Positions 26,410 through 35,717 of a stretch of DNA of 64,000 bases are shown in pieces (positions within the stretch are counted from its first letter, which is position 1; the number at the start of each line of letters is the position of its first letter). A program made the position numbers and the translations under genes. The notes under the pieces are model-generated. The model was given only the letters and a program-made list of their open reading frames with translations, was not told the origin of the DNA and did not search any database. The DNA is from Volucribacter amazonae (GTDB lineage: Bacteria; Pseudomonadota; Gammaproteobacteria; Enterobacterales; Pasteurellaceae): positions 2,513,501 to 2,577,500 of the forward strand of contig NZ_LWID01000001.1 of the NCBI RefSeq assembly GCF_029783845.1, in the 5' to 3' direction.

Positions 26410-27351
26410 CTATTTTATTTGTTTAAATAAAATCATTTCCTCTTGAGCAAAATCATTGTCTTGAGAGGTCAGAGGATTGGTAATCTCTTCTTTATCAAAG
26501 GCAATATCTCCCTCAATGCCGGTTAATGCTTGACCTCGTTGGATATGTTTGAAATCAAATAAATTTTTATCGCAAAGATGAGAGGGAACAATATTTTGCA
26601 TAGCACTAAACATAGTTTCTATTCTGCCGGGATATTGACGATCCCATTTTTGTAACATTTCTTTGACTACTTGGCGTTGTAAATTGGGTTGTGAGCCACA
26701 AAGATTACAAGGAATAATCGGAAATTGTTTAGCAATAGCATATTTTTCAATATCTTTTTCACGACAATAAGCCAGTGGACGAATAACAATTTGTTTTCCA
26801 TCATCACTGATTAATTTAGGTGGCATGGATTTTAATTTACCGCCATAAAACATATTCAGAAATAAGGTTTCTAACATATCATCACGATGATGCCCTAAGG
26901 CAATTTTGCTTGCCCCTAATTCTGTTGCTGTACGATATAAAATACCACGCCGTAAACGAGAACAAAGTGAACAAGTGGTTTTACCTTCTGGAATTTTTTC
27001 TTTCACAATGCCATAAGTATTTTCTTCCACAATTTTGTATTCAATGCCTAGATTTGATAAATATTCTGGCAAAATATGTTCAGGAAAGCCGGGTTGTTTT
27101 TGATCAAGGTTTACTGCCACAATATCAAAATGAATAGGAGCATTCAGACGTAAATTGAGTAAAATATCAAGTAAAGTGTAACTATCTTTACCGCCAGAAA
27201 GGCAAACCATTACTTTATCGCCATTTTCTATCATATTAAAGTCAGCAATGGCATTACCTACGTTACGGCGTAACCTTTTTTGTAATTTGTTCAAATTATA
27301 ATGTTGTTTTTTATCTTGTTGTATGGTGGTAAAAGGCACTGTTTGGTTCAT
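26410..27351 (-). CDS. ttcA: tRNA 2-thiocytidine(32) synthetase TtcA
   Basis: TtcA uses ATP and an iron-sulfur cluster to put sulfur on cytidine 32 of certain tRNAs. The 313-residue protein has the PP-loop LSGGKDSYTLL (SGGKDS at about 52-57), a first CxxC pair at about 127 and 130 (CSLC) and a second at about 215 and 218 (CNLC), and the family stretch GHHRDDMLETLFLNMFYGG. The ATG at 27351 follows GGAAATACT. It is a single gene lying between two copies of the palindromic repeat. Confidence 0.95.
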   Translation of the reverse strand: MNQTVPFTTIQQDKKQHYNLNKLQKRLRRNVGNAIADFNMIENGDKVMVCLSGGKDSYTLLDILLNLRLNAPIHFDIVAVNLDQKQPGFPEHILPEYLSNLGIEYKIVEENTYGIVKEKIPEGKTTCSLCSRLRRGILYRTATELGASKIALGHHRDDMLETLFLNMFYGGKLKSMPPKLISDDGKQIVIRPLAYCREKDIEKYAIAKQFPIIPCNLCGSQPNLQRQVVKEMLQKWDRQYPGRIETMFSAMQNIVPSHLCDKNLFDFKHIQRGQALTGIEGDIAFDKEEITNPLTSQDNDFAQEEMILFKQIK

Positions 27352-27442
27352 AGTATTTCCATTTGTTTTTGATCAGTATGTAAGGTTTTTCCGCTAAAAA
27401 TGTTGCGTATAGTATGATCAATAATGGGAATTTTCAAATTTT

Positions 27443-27556
27443 TATTGGTGTTGCCGTTCCATATTAAAACAATACAGTGTTGGCACCCCTTGCTCTGCAA
27501 TTTTGTACTGACTTCGGCGTACTCTCTTGTCTTATTTTAAATTGAAAAGACAATAA
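27443..27556. repeat. TATAGTCGTT palindromic repeat, degenerate copy
   Basis: The interior ACAGTGTTGGCACCCC, the segment ACTTCGGCGTACTCTCTTGT and the right arm TTATTTTAAATTGAAAAGAC match the reference copy, while both extreme ends are altered (TATTGGTGTTGCCGTTCC on the left). It lies upstream of ttcA, in the non-coding gap before mukF. Confidence 0.6.
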
Positions 27557-27702
27557 TAGCGGGGAGCTTCTTTACTTTATAAAAAATAAATCCATTTGAC
27601 TATTAGGCTATTAGCTAAAAATCTGTATAATAACTAAGTTTTTAATAATGCTATATCTTATGGATCGTCAAGTAAGTGCGGTCAAAATTTGGATTATTTT
27701 TC

Positions 27703-29025
27703 ATGAATGAAGTTTCACAAACAATTCCTGAATTGGTTTCTTGGGCGAAAGAACGAGAATTTTCGTTAAACTTGTCCAATGAACGCTTGGCTTTTTTGTT
27801 AGGCATTGCGATTTATAATAACGATCGCTTAGATGGCGAAATGTTAGAAAGCGATTTAGTTGATATTTTCCGTTATGTATCCAATGCTTTTACCCAAACG
27901 GAAGAAAATGTGCAATATCGTGCCAATAACGCCATTAATGATTTGGTAAAACAGCGTTTTTTAAACCGTTTTAGTAGCGAATTTACCGAGGGATTAGCCA
28001 TTTATCGTTTAACCCCCTTAGGTATTGGAATTTCCGATTATTATATTCGTCAACGTGAGTTTTCCGCTTTGCGATTATCTGTACAGTTATCCATTGTGGC
28101 TGATGAAATTCATCGAGCCACAGAAGCGGCAGAAGAAGATGGCGATGAATATTTTTGGCGGCGTAATGTGTTTGCACCGTTAAAATATTCAGTAGCAGAA
28201 ATCTTTGATAGCATTGATTTATCGCAACGTATTATGGACGAAAACCAACAAAGTATTAAAGAGCAAATCGCGGAATTATTAACCAAAGATTGGCAGGCAG
28301 CCATTGCCAGTTGTGAACAATTATTAAATGAAACCTCAGGAAATCTAAGAGAATTACAAGATACCTTAAATGCTGCAGGCGATAAATTGCAAGAACAGCT
28401 TTTGCGTATTCAAGATTGTGTGATTGGACGTGATGAACTTTATTTTATCGATCAGCTTATTGTCAATTTACAGGCTAAATTAGATAGGATTATCAGCTGG
28501 GGGCAACAAGCTATCGATCTTTGGATTGGTTATGATCGCCATGTACATAAATTTATTCGTACCGCCATTGATATGGATAAAAATCGTGTCTTTTCACAAC
28601 GTTTACGCCGTTCTATTGCGGATTATTGGGATAATCCTTGGTATTTGTGGACAGCACAAGCGGAACGTTTAATGGATTTGCGTGATGAAGAACTTGTTTT
28701 GCGTGATGAAGATGCTTTAGGCGAATTGCCGGAAGAATTACAGTATGAGTCCTTATCTGATTTACAAGAACAGTTAATTGAACATATGCAAATGTTATTG
28801 ATTCAATATCGTGAAAATCATCAAGCCATTGATTTAAGCCAAGTATTAAGACAACAACTGGAAAATTTCCCTGCTAGCCGTCATTTTGATGTGGCACGTA
28901 TTATTGTGGATCAAGCCGTACGATTAGGTATGGCAAGTGCTGATTTTGCAGGGCATTATCCTCAATGGCAACCAATTGATGCACAAGGTGCAGAGGTACA
29001 AGCTAATATTATTGATGAATATTAA
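27703..29025 (+). CDS. mukF: Chromosome partition protein MukF (kleisin)
   Basis: MukF is the kleisin that bridges the MukB heads in the MukBEF condensin. The 440-residue protein starts MNEVSQTIPELVSWAKE and contains RLDGEMLESDLVDIFRYVS (N-terminal winged helix), NNAINDLVKQRFLNRF, a long helical middle and a C-terminal winged-helix region. I use the ATG at 27703; a start nine codons upstream has no family support. An uptake signal at 27674-27682 lies just before the gene. The order mukF-mukE-mukB is the standard operon. Confidence 0.95.
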   Translation: MNEVSQTIPELVSWAKEREFSLNLSNERLAFLLGIAIYNNDRLDGEMLESDLVDIFRYVSNAFTQTEENVQYRANNAINDLVKQRFLNRFSSEFTEGLAIYRLTPLGIGISDYYIRQREFSALRLSVQLSIVADEIHRATEAAEEDGDEYFWRRNVFAPLKYSVAEIFDSIDLSQRIMDENQQSIKEQIAELLTKDWQAAIASCEQLLNETSGNLRELQDTLNAAGDKLQEQLLRIQDCVIGRDELYFIDQLIVNLQAKLDRIISWGQQAIDLWIGYDRHVHKFIRTAIDMDKNRVFSQRLRRSIADYWDNPWYLWTAQAERLMDLRDEELVLRDEDALGELPEELQYESLSDLQEQLIEHMQMLLIQYRENHQAIDLSQVLRQQLENFPASRHFDVARIIVDQAVRLGMASADFAGHYPQWQPIDAQGAEVQANIIDEY

Positions 29026-29086
29026 TGTCTAACCCCAAAATAGAAAAGTGCGGTGTCTTTTTGAAAAATTTTTATAAGAGAAGAGT

Positions 29087-29827
29087 ATGATAGAACAAAC
29101 ACAAGCTGAAGTGATTTCTCCCCAATTAGCCAATGCCATTGCTAATCCATTATTTCCAACAGTGGATAGTCAATTACGTTCAGGTAAACATATTGCGCAA
29201 GAGCATCTTGATCATTATAGTTTTTTAGCGGATTTTCAAACGGAACTAGACCTTTTTTATCGCCGTTATAATGTGGAATTAATTCGTGCCCCTGAAGGCT
29301 TTTTCTATTTGCGTCCTAAAGCTACAACCTTAATCGCCCGTTCGGTTCTAACGGAACTAGAAATGTTAGTGGGCAAAGTATTGTGCTATTTATATTTAAG
29401 CCCAGAACGTTTAGCACAACAAGGCATTTTTACCAGTCAAGAAGTTTATGATGAGCTATTAAATTTGGCGGAAGAAAATAAGTTACTTAAAGTGGTTAAT
29501 CAACGATCAGCAGGTTCTGACTTAGATAAACAAAAATTAGCGGAAAAAGTACGGGCAGCATTAAATCGTTTACGCCGTTTAGGAATGATCCACCAAGTGG
29601 GCGATCAATATAGTGGTAAATTTACTATTTCAGAGGCGGTTTTCCGCTTTGGAGCAGAAGTAAGAAGTGGTGATGATCCGAGAGAGGCACAACGGCGTTT
29701 AATTCGTGAGGGAGAGGCAGCCAACCCAGACTCTTTAGCCGCCACGCAAGCAATGCAAGATCCACAAGATAAAGAACAACTAGACCAAGACGATGAAATG
29801 GCACAACTCACTGAGGAGCAACAATAA
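29087..29827 (+). CDS. mukE: Chromosome partition protein MukE (kite subunit)
   Basis: MukE dimers bind MukF and help regulate MukB ATPase activity and DNA loading. The 246-residue protein begins with TQAEVISPQLANAIANPLFP and carries RSGKHIAQEHLDHYSFLADF and the two winged-helix regions characteristic of the family. The acidic, glutamine-rich C-terminus (about 215-246) is probably disordered. An uptake signal sits in the gap after mukF. The stop overlaps the mukB ATG (TAATG). Confidence 0.95.
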   Translation: MIEQTQAEVISPQLANAIANPLFPTVDSQLRSGKHIAQEHLDHYSFLADFQTELDLFYRRYNVELIRAPEGFFYLRPKATTLIARSVLTELEMLVGKVLCYLYLSPERLAQQGIFTSQEVYDELLNLAEENKLLKVVNQRSAGSDLDKQKLAEKVRAALNRLRRLGMIHQVGDQYSGKFTISEAVFRFGAEVRSGDDPREAQRRLIREGEAANPDSLAATQAMQDPQDKEQLDQDDEMAQLTEEQQ

Positions 29828-32800
29828 TGTCAGAAATTACCTTAGAACATGAAATGGATAGCCTAAACCCTATATCAGACAATGTAACCGCTACTGGCTT
29901 GGTGCAGTCTGTGCCTCGTGGTAAGTTTCGTTCTTTAACCTTAATTAACTGGAACGGTTTTTTTGCTCGTACCTTTGATCTTGATGAATTAGTTACCACC
30001 TTATCAGGGGGCAATGGGGCAGGGAAATCTACCACGATGGCAGGATTTGTTACCGCACTTATTCCTGATCTGACATTATTACATTTTCGTAATACCACAG
30101 AGGCTGGGGCAACCACAGGCTCAAGGGATAAAGGTTTACATGGTAAATTGCGTCCCGGGGTTTGTTATGCCGTCTTGGATAGTATCAATTCTCGTCATCA
30201 ACGTGTTTTAACAGGTGTGCGTTTGCAACAGGTGGCAGGGCGAGATAAAAAAGTAGATATTAAATCTTTTTCCATTCAAAGTTTGCCTTTATCTGTTAAT
30301 CCTACGGATTTATTTACCGAAAAGTTAACAGAACGCCAAGCAAGAGTATTAAATCTGGTTGAACTAAAAGAAAAACTGGATAGTATGCAAGCCCAATTTA
30401 AACAATATCATTCTATTACCGATTATCATGGAATGATGTTTGATTTGGGGATTATTCCTAAACGATTACGTTCTTCTTCGGATAGAAGTAAATTTTATAA
30501 ATTAATTGAAGCCTCTTTATATGGCGGTATTTCCAGTGCCATTACACGTTCTCTACGAGATTATCTTTTGCCTGAAAATCTTGGTGTGCGTAAAGCCTTT
30601 CAGGATATGGAATCGGCATTGCGTGAAAACCGTATGACCTTAGAAGCGATTAAGGTTACTCAGGCGGATCGAGATTTATTTAAACATTTGATTACCGAAT
30701 CTACCAATTATGTGGCAGCGGATTATATGCGTAATGCTAATGAACGTCGTGGAAATATTGAACAAGCTCTGGCATTTCGGCGAGAATGGTATAAAGCCAA
30801 AGATGAACAATCTCTTTCCCAATATCGCCTTGTAGAATTAAGCCGAGAAGCCCAAGAGCTAGCAGAATTGGAAAAAAGCCTTGAGATTGATCATCAAAGT
30901 GCATTAGATCATCTTAATTTAGTGCTTAATGCGTTACGTCATCAAGAAAAAATCAGTACATATCAACAAGACGTAAATGAATTATTAGCACGTTTAGAAG
31001 AGCAAAAAATCGTATTAGAAACCGCTCAAGAGGCATTAGAGGAAAAACAAGCTCAATTTGAGCAAAGTGAACAAGAGATCGATCAATTACGCAGTCAATT
31101 AGCCGATTATCAACAAGCCTTAGACGCACAACAAACCCAAGCCTTGCAATATCAACAAGCCATTCAAGCCTTGGAAAAAGCAAAAAACTTATGTGGTTTA
31201 GCGGATTTATCTATAAAAAATATTGATGAATACCATAATGAATTTGCTTTACAAGCGGAAGAAATTACTGAACGTGTGCTTGGGCTTGAACAAAAAATGT
31301 CAATTTCCGAGGCGGCGAAATCGCAATTTGATAAAGCCTATCAATTAGTGTGTAAAATTGCAGGGGAAATTCCACGCTCAGCGGCGTTTGACAGTGCGAA
31401 AGAATTGTTGCGTCAATATCCAGAGCAACGTTTACAGGCTCAACAAGCACCACAATTACGCACCAAACTTCACGAATTAACACAACGTTATGAACAGCAA
31501 CAAAGTGCGGTCAGTTTATTAAAACATTTTAATCAACGTGCGGCATTAAATTTAGAGAGTGCGGAGCAAATTGAAGAATATTATGCAGAGCAAGAAACGT
31601 TCGTTGAGGATTTAAATGCGGAACTTGCTGAACAGGTTGAACAGCGTTCAGTGTTACGACAAAAACGAGAAAACTTACTCAGTCTTTATCAGCAAAATGA
31701 ACATAAAGCGCCAGCTTGGCTAACAGCACAATCCGCCTTGGAACGCTTACAAGAGCAAACAGGGCAAGACTTTGCCGATAGCCAAGATGTTACTCACTTT
31801 ATGCAAGCTCAGTTGGTAAAAGAACGAGAATTAACCATTCAACGTGATCAATTAGAGCAACAGCGTTTACAATTAGAGCAACAAATTTCTCGCTTAAGTC
31901 AACCTGATGGTTCAGAAGATGCTCGTCTTAATGTTTTAGCTGAGCGTTTTGGTGGGGTGCTATTGTCAGAACTTTATGATGATGTACCGATTGAAGATGC
32001 CCCTTATTTTTCAGCCTTATATGGACCTGCTCGCCATGCGATTGTGGTGAGAGATTTAAATGCGGTGCGTGAACAATTAGCAAATTTAGCGGATTGTCCT
32101 GATGATTTATATTTAATTGAAGGCGATCCAGCGGCATTTGATGATAATGTTTTTTCCGCACAAGAATTGGATTGTGGGGTGGTTGTACAGGTGTCTGATC
32201 GTCAATTACGCTATTCTCGTTTTCCAGAAATTCCATTATTTGGGCGTGCCGCCAGAGAAAAACATTTAGCGGAGCTTGAAAATCAATTAGAGCAAGTGTC
32301 AGAACAATATGCTCAAATCGCTTTTGATGTACAAAAATGCCAACGTTTACACCAACAATTTAGCCAATTTGTTGGCTTGCATTTAGCTCTAGCTTTTCAG
32401 CCTAACCCTGAACAGATTATGCGACAGTTACAAGCGGAACGTAGTGAAATTGAACGAGAGTTAACTTCACTAAGTACCACAGAACAACAACTGCGTATTA
32501 AATTGGAGAATAGCAAAGAGCAATTACAAGCCCTGAATAAGTTATTGCCATTATTGAATGTGCTTGCCGATGAAAGTTTGCTTGATCGTTTAGAAGAATG
32601 TCAAGAACAGCTTGATATTGCGGAACAAGATGAAATGTATCTTAATCAGCATGGCGTGACATTGTCACAATTAGAGCCTATGGTTAATGTATTACAATCC
32701 GATCCAGAGAACTATGACAAACTGACGGCAGATTATCAGCAAGTGGTTGAGTTACAAAAACAAATTCAACAACGCTTATTTGCCCTAGCGGACGTTATAC

Positions 32801-34314
32801 AACGTAAAAATCATTTTAATTATCAGCCTGCGGAGCAAACGGAAAGCCATTCGTTAAATGATCAATTACGCCAACGCTTAGAGCAAGCTCAACAACAACG
32901 TGAACAACAACGTGAAAGCCTACGCCAAGCTCAACAATATTTTAGCCAATCTAACCAAATATTTATTGGTTTACGCAGTAGCTTTGAGGCAAAAAATCAA
33001 ATGTTACAAGAGTTAATCCAAGAAATTAATAGCTTGGGGGTAAAAGCGGATCAAGGGGCAGAACAACGAGCGAGATCTCGGCGTGATGAATTACAGCAAC
33101 AGCTTTCCACCAGTCGTCAGCGTCATCATTATGTGGAAAAACAATTAACCTTAATTGAGAGTGAAAGCGAGAATTTAATTCGCCGTATTCGTAAAGCGGA
33201 AAAAGAATATAAAAATCAGCGTCAATTAGTGGTTGGTGCAAAAGTGAGTTGGTGTGTGGTCTTGCGTTTATCACGCAATAGCGATGTGGAAAAACGTTTA
33301 CACCGCCGAGAATTTGCCTATTTATCCGCTGATGAACTACGTTCAATGTCTGATAAAGCCTTAGGGGCATTGCGTAATGCGGTGGCGGATAATGAATATT
33401 TGCGTGATAGTTTACGTTTATCCGAAAACAGTGCCAAACCTGAAAATAAAGTAAAATTCTTTATTGCGGTTTATCAACACCTTAGAGAGCGTATTCGCCA
33501 AGATATTATCAAAACCGATGATCCTATTGATGCCATTGAGCAAATGGAAATTGAGTTAGCGAGATTGACTGACGAGCTTACCAATCGTGAACATAAATTA
33601 GCGATCAGTTCCGAGAGTGTGGCGAATATTATGCGTAAAACCATTCAACGGGAACAAAATCGTATTCGCTTGCTAAATCAAGGGTTACAAAATATTGCCT
33701 TTGGTCAGGTAAAATCCGTTCGTTTAGTAGTCAATATTCGTGATACACACGCAATGTTACTTGATGCTTTATCAGGGCAAGAGCAATATCAAGATTTATT
33801 TAGTGATCATCGAATTACTTTTTCCGAGGCAATGGCAAAACTTTATCAACGTCTTAATCCGCATATTGATATGGGACAACGCACAGCCCAAACCATTGGC
33901 GAAGAATTACTAGATTATCGCAATTATTTAGAACTAGAAGTGGAAGTGTTCCGAGGTGCTGATGGTTGGTTGCGTGCGGAAAGTGGGGCATTATCTACGG
34001 GGGAAGCCATTGGTACAGGTATGTCCATTTTGCTTATGGTGGTACAAAGCTGGGAAGAAGAAAGCCGCCGTATTCGTGGTAAAGATATTATTCCATGTCG
34101 TTTATTATTCCTTGATGAAGCGGCTCGCTTAGACGGTAAATCCATATCCACCTTATTTGAGCTTTGTGAACGTTTAGATATGCAGTTATTGATTGCCGCC
34201 CCTGAAAATATCAGCCCAGAAAAAGGTACAACCTATAAATTAGTGCGTAAAATCGCAGGTAACCAAGAGCATGTGCATGTGGTGGGCTTGCGTGGATTTG
34301 GTGCCAGCGAATAA
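29827..34314 (+). CDS. mukB: SMC-like condensin ATPase MukB
   Basis: MukB is the SMC-type motor of MukBEF, which compacts and helps segregate the chromosome. The 1495-residue protein has the Walker A GGNGAGKST at about 61-69, a coiled-coil arm rich in E, Q and L, a hinge region in the middle (near residues 660-780), and the C-terminal head with signature SGALSTGEAIGTGMSILLMV and Walker B LLFLDEAARLD. About 30 residues precede the conserved RGKFRSLTLINWNGFF that starts the E. coli protein almost immediately; a similar extension exists in Haemophilus. ATG 29827 overlaps the mukE stop. An inverted uptake-signal terminator follows. Confidence 0.96.
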   Translation: MSEITLEHEMDSLNPISDNVTATGLVQSVPRGKFRSLTLINWNGFFARTFDLDELVTTLSGGNGAGKSTTMAGFVTALIPDLTLLHFRNTTEAGATTGSRDKGLHGKLRPGVCYAVLDSINSRHQRVLTGVRLQQVAGRDKKVDIKSFSIQSLPLSVNPTDLFTEKLTERQARVLNLVELKEKLDSMQAQFKQYHSITDYHGMMFDLGIIPKRLRSSSDRSKFYKLIEASLYGGISSAITRSLRDYLLPENLGVRKAFQDMESALRENRMTLEAIKVTQADRDLFKHLITESTNYVAADYMRNANERRGNIEQALAFRREWYKAKDEQSLSQYRLVELSREAQELAELEKSLEIDHQSALDHLNLVLNALRHQEKISTYQQDVNELLARLEEQKIVLETAQEALEEKQAQFEQSEQEIDQLRSQLADYQQALDAQQTQALQYQQAIQALEKAKNLCGLADLSIKNIDEYHNEFALQAEEITERVLGLEQKMSISEAAKSQFDKAYQLVCKIAGEIPRSAAFDSAKELLRQYPEQRLQAQQAPQLRTKLHELTQRYEQQQSAVSLLKHFNQRAALNLESAEQIEEYYAEQETFVEDLNAELAEQVEQRSVLRQKRENLLSLYQQNEHKAPAWLTAQSALERLQEQTGQDFADSQDVTHFMQAQLVKERELTIQRDQLEQQRLQLEQQISRLSQPDGSEDARLNVLAERFGGVLLSELYDDVPIEDAPYFSALYGPARHAIVVRDLNAVREQLANLADCPDDLYLIEGDPAAFDDNVFSAQELDCGVVVQVSDRQLRYSRFPEIPLFGRAAREKHLAELENQLEQVSEQYAQIAFDVQKCQRLHQQFSQFVGLHLALAFQPNPEQIMRQLQAERSEIERELTSLSTTEQQLRIKLENSKEQLQALNKLLPLLNVLADESLLDRLEECQEQLDIAEQDEMYLNQHGVTLSQLEPMVNVLQSDPENYDKLTADYQQVVELQKQIQQRLFALADVIQRKNHFNYQPAEQTESHSLNDQLRQRLEQAQQQREQQRESLRQAQQYFSQSNQIFIGLRSSFEAKNQMLQELIQEINSLGVKADQGAEQRARSRRDELQQQLSTSRQRHHYVEKQLTLIESESENLIRRIRKAEKEYKNQRQLVVGAKVSWCVVLRLSRNSDVEKRLHRREFAYLSADELRSMSDKALGALRNAVADNEYLRDSLRLSENSAKPENKVKFFIAVYQHLRERIRQDIIKTDDPIDAIEQMEIELARLTDELTNREHKLAISSESVANIMRKTIQREQNRIRLLNQGLQNIAFGQVKSVRLVVNIRDTHAMLLDALSGQEQYQDLFSDHRITFSEAMAKLYQRLNPHIDMGQRTAQTIGEELLDYRNYLELEVEVFRGADGWLRAESGALSTGEAIGTGMSILLMVVQSWEEESRRIRGKDIIPCRLLFLDEAARLDGKSISTLFELCERLDMQLLIAAPENISPEKGTTYKLVRKIAGNQEHVHVVGLRGFGASE

Positions 34315-34320
34315 GGTAAA

Positions 34321-34364
34321 AAGTGCGGTTAAAAAATAAAATTATTTTTGACCGCACTTTATAT
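34321..34364 (+). terminator. Uptake-signal hairpin terminator after mukB
   Basis: AAGTGCGGT (34321-34329) and ACCGCACTT (34351-34359) form a stem extended by A-rich and T-rich arms (TTAAAAAATA / TATTTTTG), followed by TTATAT. Paired uptake signals acting as a terminator are well known in this family. Confidence 0.8.
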
Positions 34365-34373
34365 GGAGCAAAT

Positions 34374-35519
34374 ATGATTAGAATATTATTTCTCATTTTA
34401 GGAGCTATTGCAGTTGTTGTTATTGCTTTCTTCTTATGGCTTAGTTTAGTTTTTGCGGGTTATAAATTCTCTGGTTTTTTACCTATTATGGCAATCATTA
34501 GCTACTTTGCTACTTACTATTTTTATACCCATTCTTATCAATTAAAGAAAAATACCTTTAAAGTTATCATTGGTTTATTTGTTTCCAGTATCGTTTCTTA
34601 TTTAGGTTATATTGGTTATGTCAATTATGTGCGAGCAATACCCACAGTGACAGAGTTTTCGCGCCATGATTATGAACCTTTTAATGAAAATAATAAATTA
34701 GCGAAATTAGCACAAAAAAGCACATTACAATTATCAAAAGAAAACTTACCTCGCTTAGATGGTTCTACGGCACTTTTTCCTGTTTATGCTGCATTTGTTA
34801 ATGCTACCTATCCTAAATTGGTGTTGATTGATTTGTGGCGTCAAGTAAGACAAAGTAAAACAGGACAAGCCTATAATAATTTGCTTGAAGGGGAGGTTGA
34901 TATTATTTTTGTACCAGCTCCTTCAAAGCATCATTTAAAACAAGCTCAAGAAAAAGGCTTATCTTTTAATTTATTGCCTATAGGACGCGAAGCCTTTGTC
35001 TTTTTTGTTCATAAAAAGAACCCTGTTGAAAATCTTAGTATTCAAAATATTATTGATATTTATTCAGGAAAAATTACAAACTGGCAACCTCTTAATGGCA
35101 GAAATAAGAAAATTAGAGCATTTCAACGCCCAGAAAATTCAGGCTCACAAACGGCTTTACAGCGGATTATGCAAGGTACTGAATTGATGCCCGCTCCAAA
35201 AGAAGATGTCCCAACTAATATGGGGGGAATTATTAGTCAGGTTGCTCATTATCGTAATTATGAGAATGCTATCGGTTTTTCATTTTTACTTTATGCCACT
35301 GAAATGGTAACGAATGAGCAAATTAAATTATTAAGTATTGATGGTGTTATGCCAAATAAAACAAATATTGCTAATAATCATTATCCCTTTACCTATGACT
35401 TTTATGCTGTGACTATTGCAGGGCGTGAAACAGAACAAGTTTTAGCCTTATTACAATGGATTAAATCAGAACAAGGTAAAGAATTAATTCAGAAAACTGG
35501 TTACGTTGTCACAGATTGA
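34374..35519 (+). CDS. Membrane-anchored PstS-like substrate-binding protein
   Basis: A 381-residue protein with three hydrophobic N-terminal segments (about 3-28, 32-50 and 60-82) followed by a periplasmic type II binding-protein domain (about 100-381). The domain resembles phosphate-binding PstS proteins: LDGSTALFPVYAAF, GEVDIIFVPAPS, IIDIYSGKITNWQPL and RPENSGSQTALQRIM are the usual ligand-loop positions. PstS is normally a free periplasmic protein encoded with pstCAB, but no transporter genes are near. The ligand is therefore unknown; it could be phosphate or another anion, and the role may be sensing. I chose ATG 34374, after GGAGCAAAT, because the longer frame runs through the mukB terminator. 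Confidence 0.7.
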   Translation: MIRILFLILGAIAVVVIAFFLWLSLVFAGYKFSGFLPIMAIISYFATYYFYTHSYQLKKNTFKVIIGLFVSSIVSYLGYIGYVNYVRAIPTVTEFSRHDYEPFNENNKLAKLAQKSTLQLSKENLPRLDGSTALFPVYAAFVNATYPKLVLIDLWRQVRQSKTGQAYNNLLEGEVDIIFVPAPSKHHLKQAQEKGLSFNLLPIGREAFVFFVHKKNPVENLSIQNIIDIYSGKITNWQPLNGRNKKIRAFQRPENSGSQTALQRIMQGTELMPAPKEDVPTNMGGIISQVAHYRNYENAIGFSFLLYATEMVTNEQIKLLSIDGVMPNKTNIANNHYPFTYDFYAVTIAGRETEQVLALLQWIKSEQGKELIQKTGYVVTD

Positions 35520-35535
35520 GTGTAAGATATAGGTT

Positions 35536-35709
35536 ATGATATTTTTAATCCTTGCCATCTTTTTTAGTGTATCTGTGGTAATTTTGCTTAAAATCGTGAA
35601 ATCTAAGATATTAATTCAACAAGTATATTATTTTAAAGAAAAAATGAGTAAATTGAATAGGTTTGGTAATTTCTATTCTCTGTCTTTTTATTGGGATCTT
35701 CTTATATAA
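35536..35709 (+). CDS. Small single-pass membrane protein, unknown
   Basis: A 57-codon frame between the PstS-like gene and sbcB. It starts ATGATATTTTTAATC and encodes one N-terminal hydrophobic helix (about residues 2-20, FLILAIFFSVSVVILL), then a basic, aromatic tail (KIVKSKILIQQVYYFKEK). I do not recognise it. The upstream AGG is very close to the ATG, so translation is uncertain. It ends nine bases before the sbcB start, leaving room for coupled expression. It could also be a decayed remnant. Confidence 0.35.
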   Translation: MIFLILAIFFSVSVVILLKIVKSKILIQQVYYFKEKMSKLNRFGNFYSLSFYWDLLI

Positions 35710-35717
35710 GGCAAGTT

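Noticed and set aside
30953..31183. Minus-strand ORFs inside mukB
   Set aside because: Opposite-strand shadows of a long coiled-coil gene with no similarity to known proteins.
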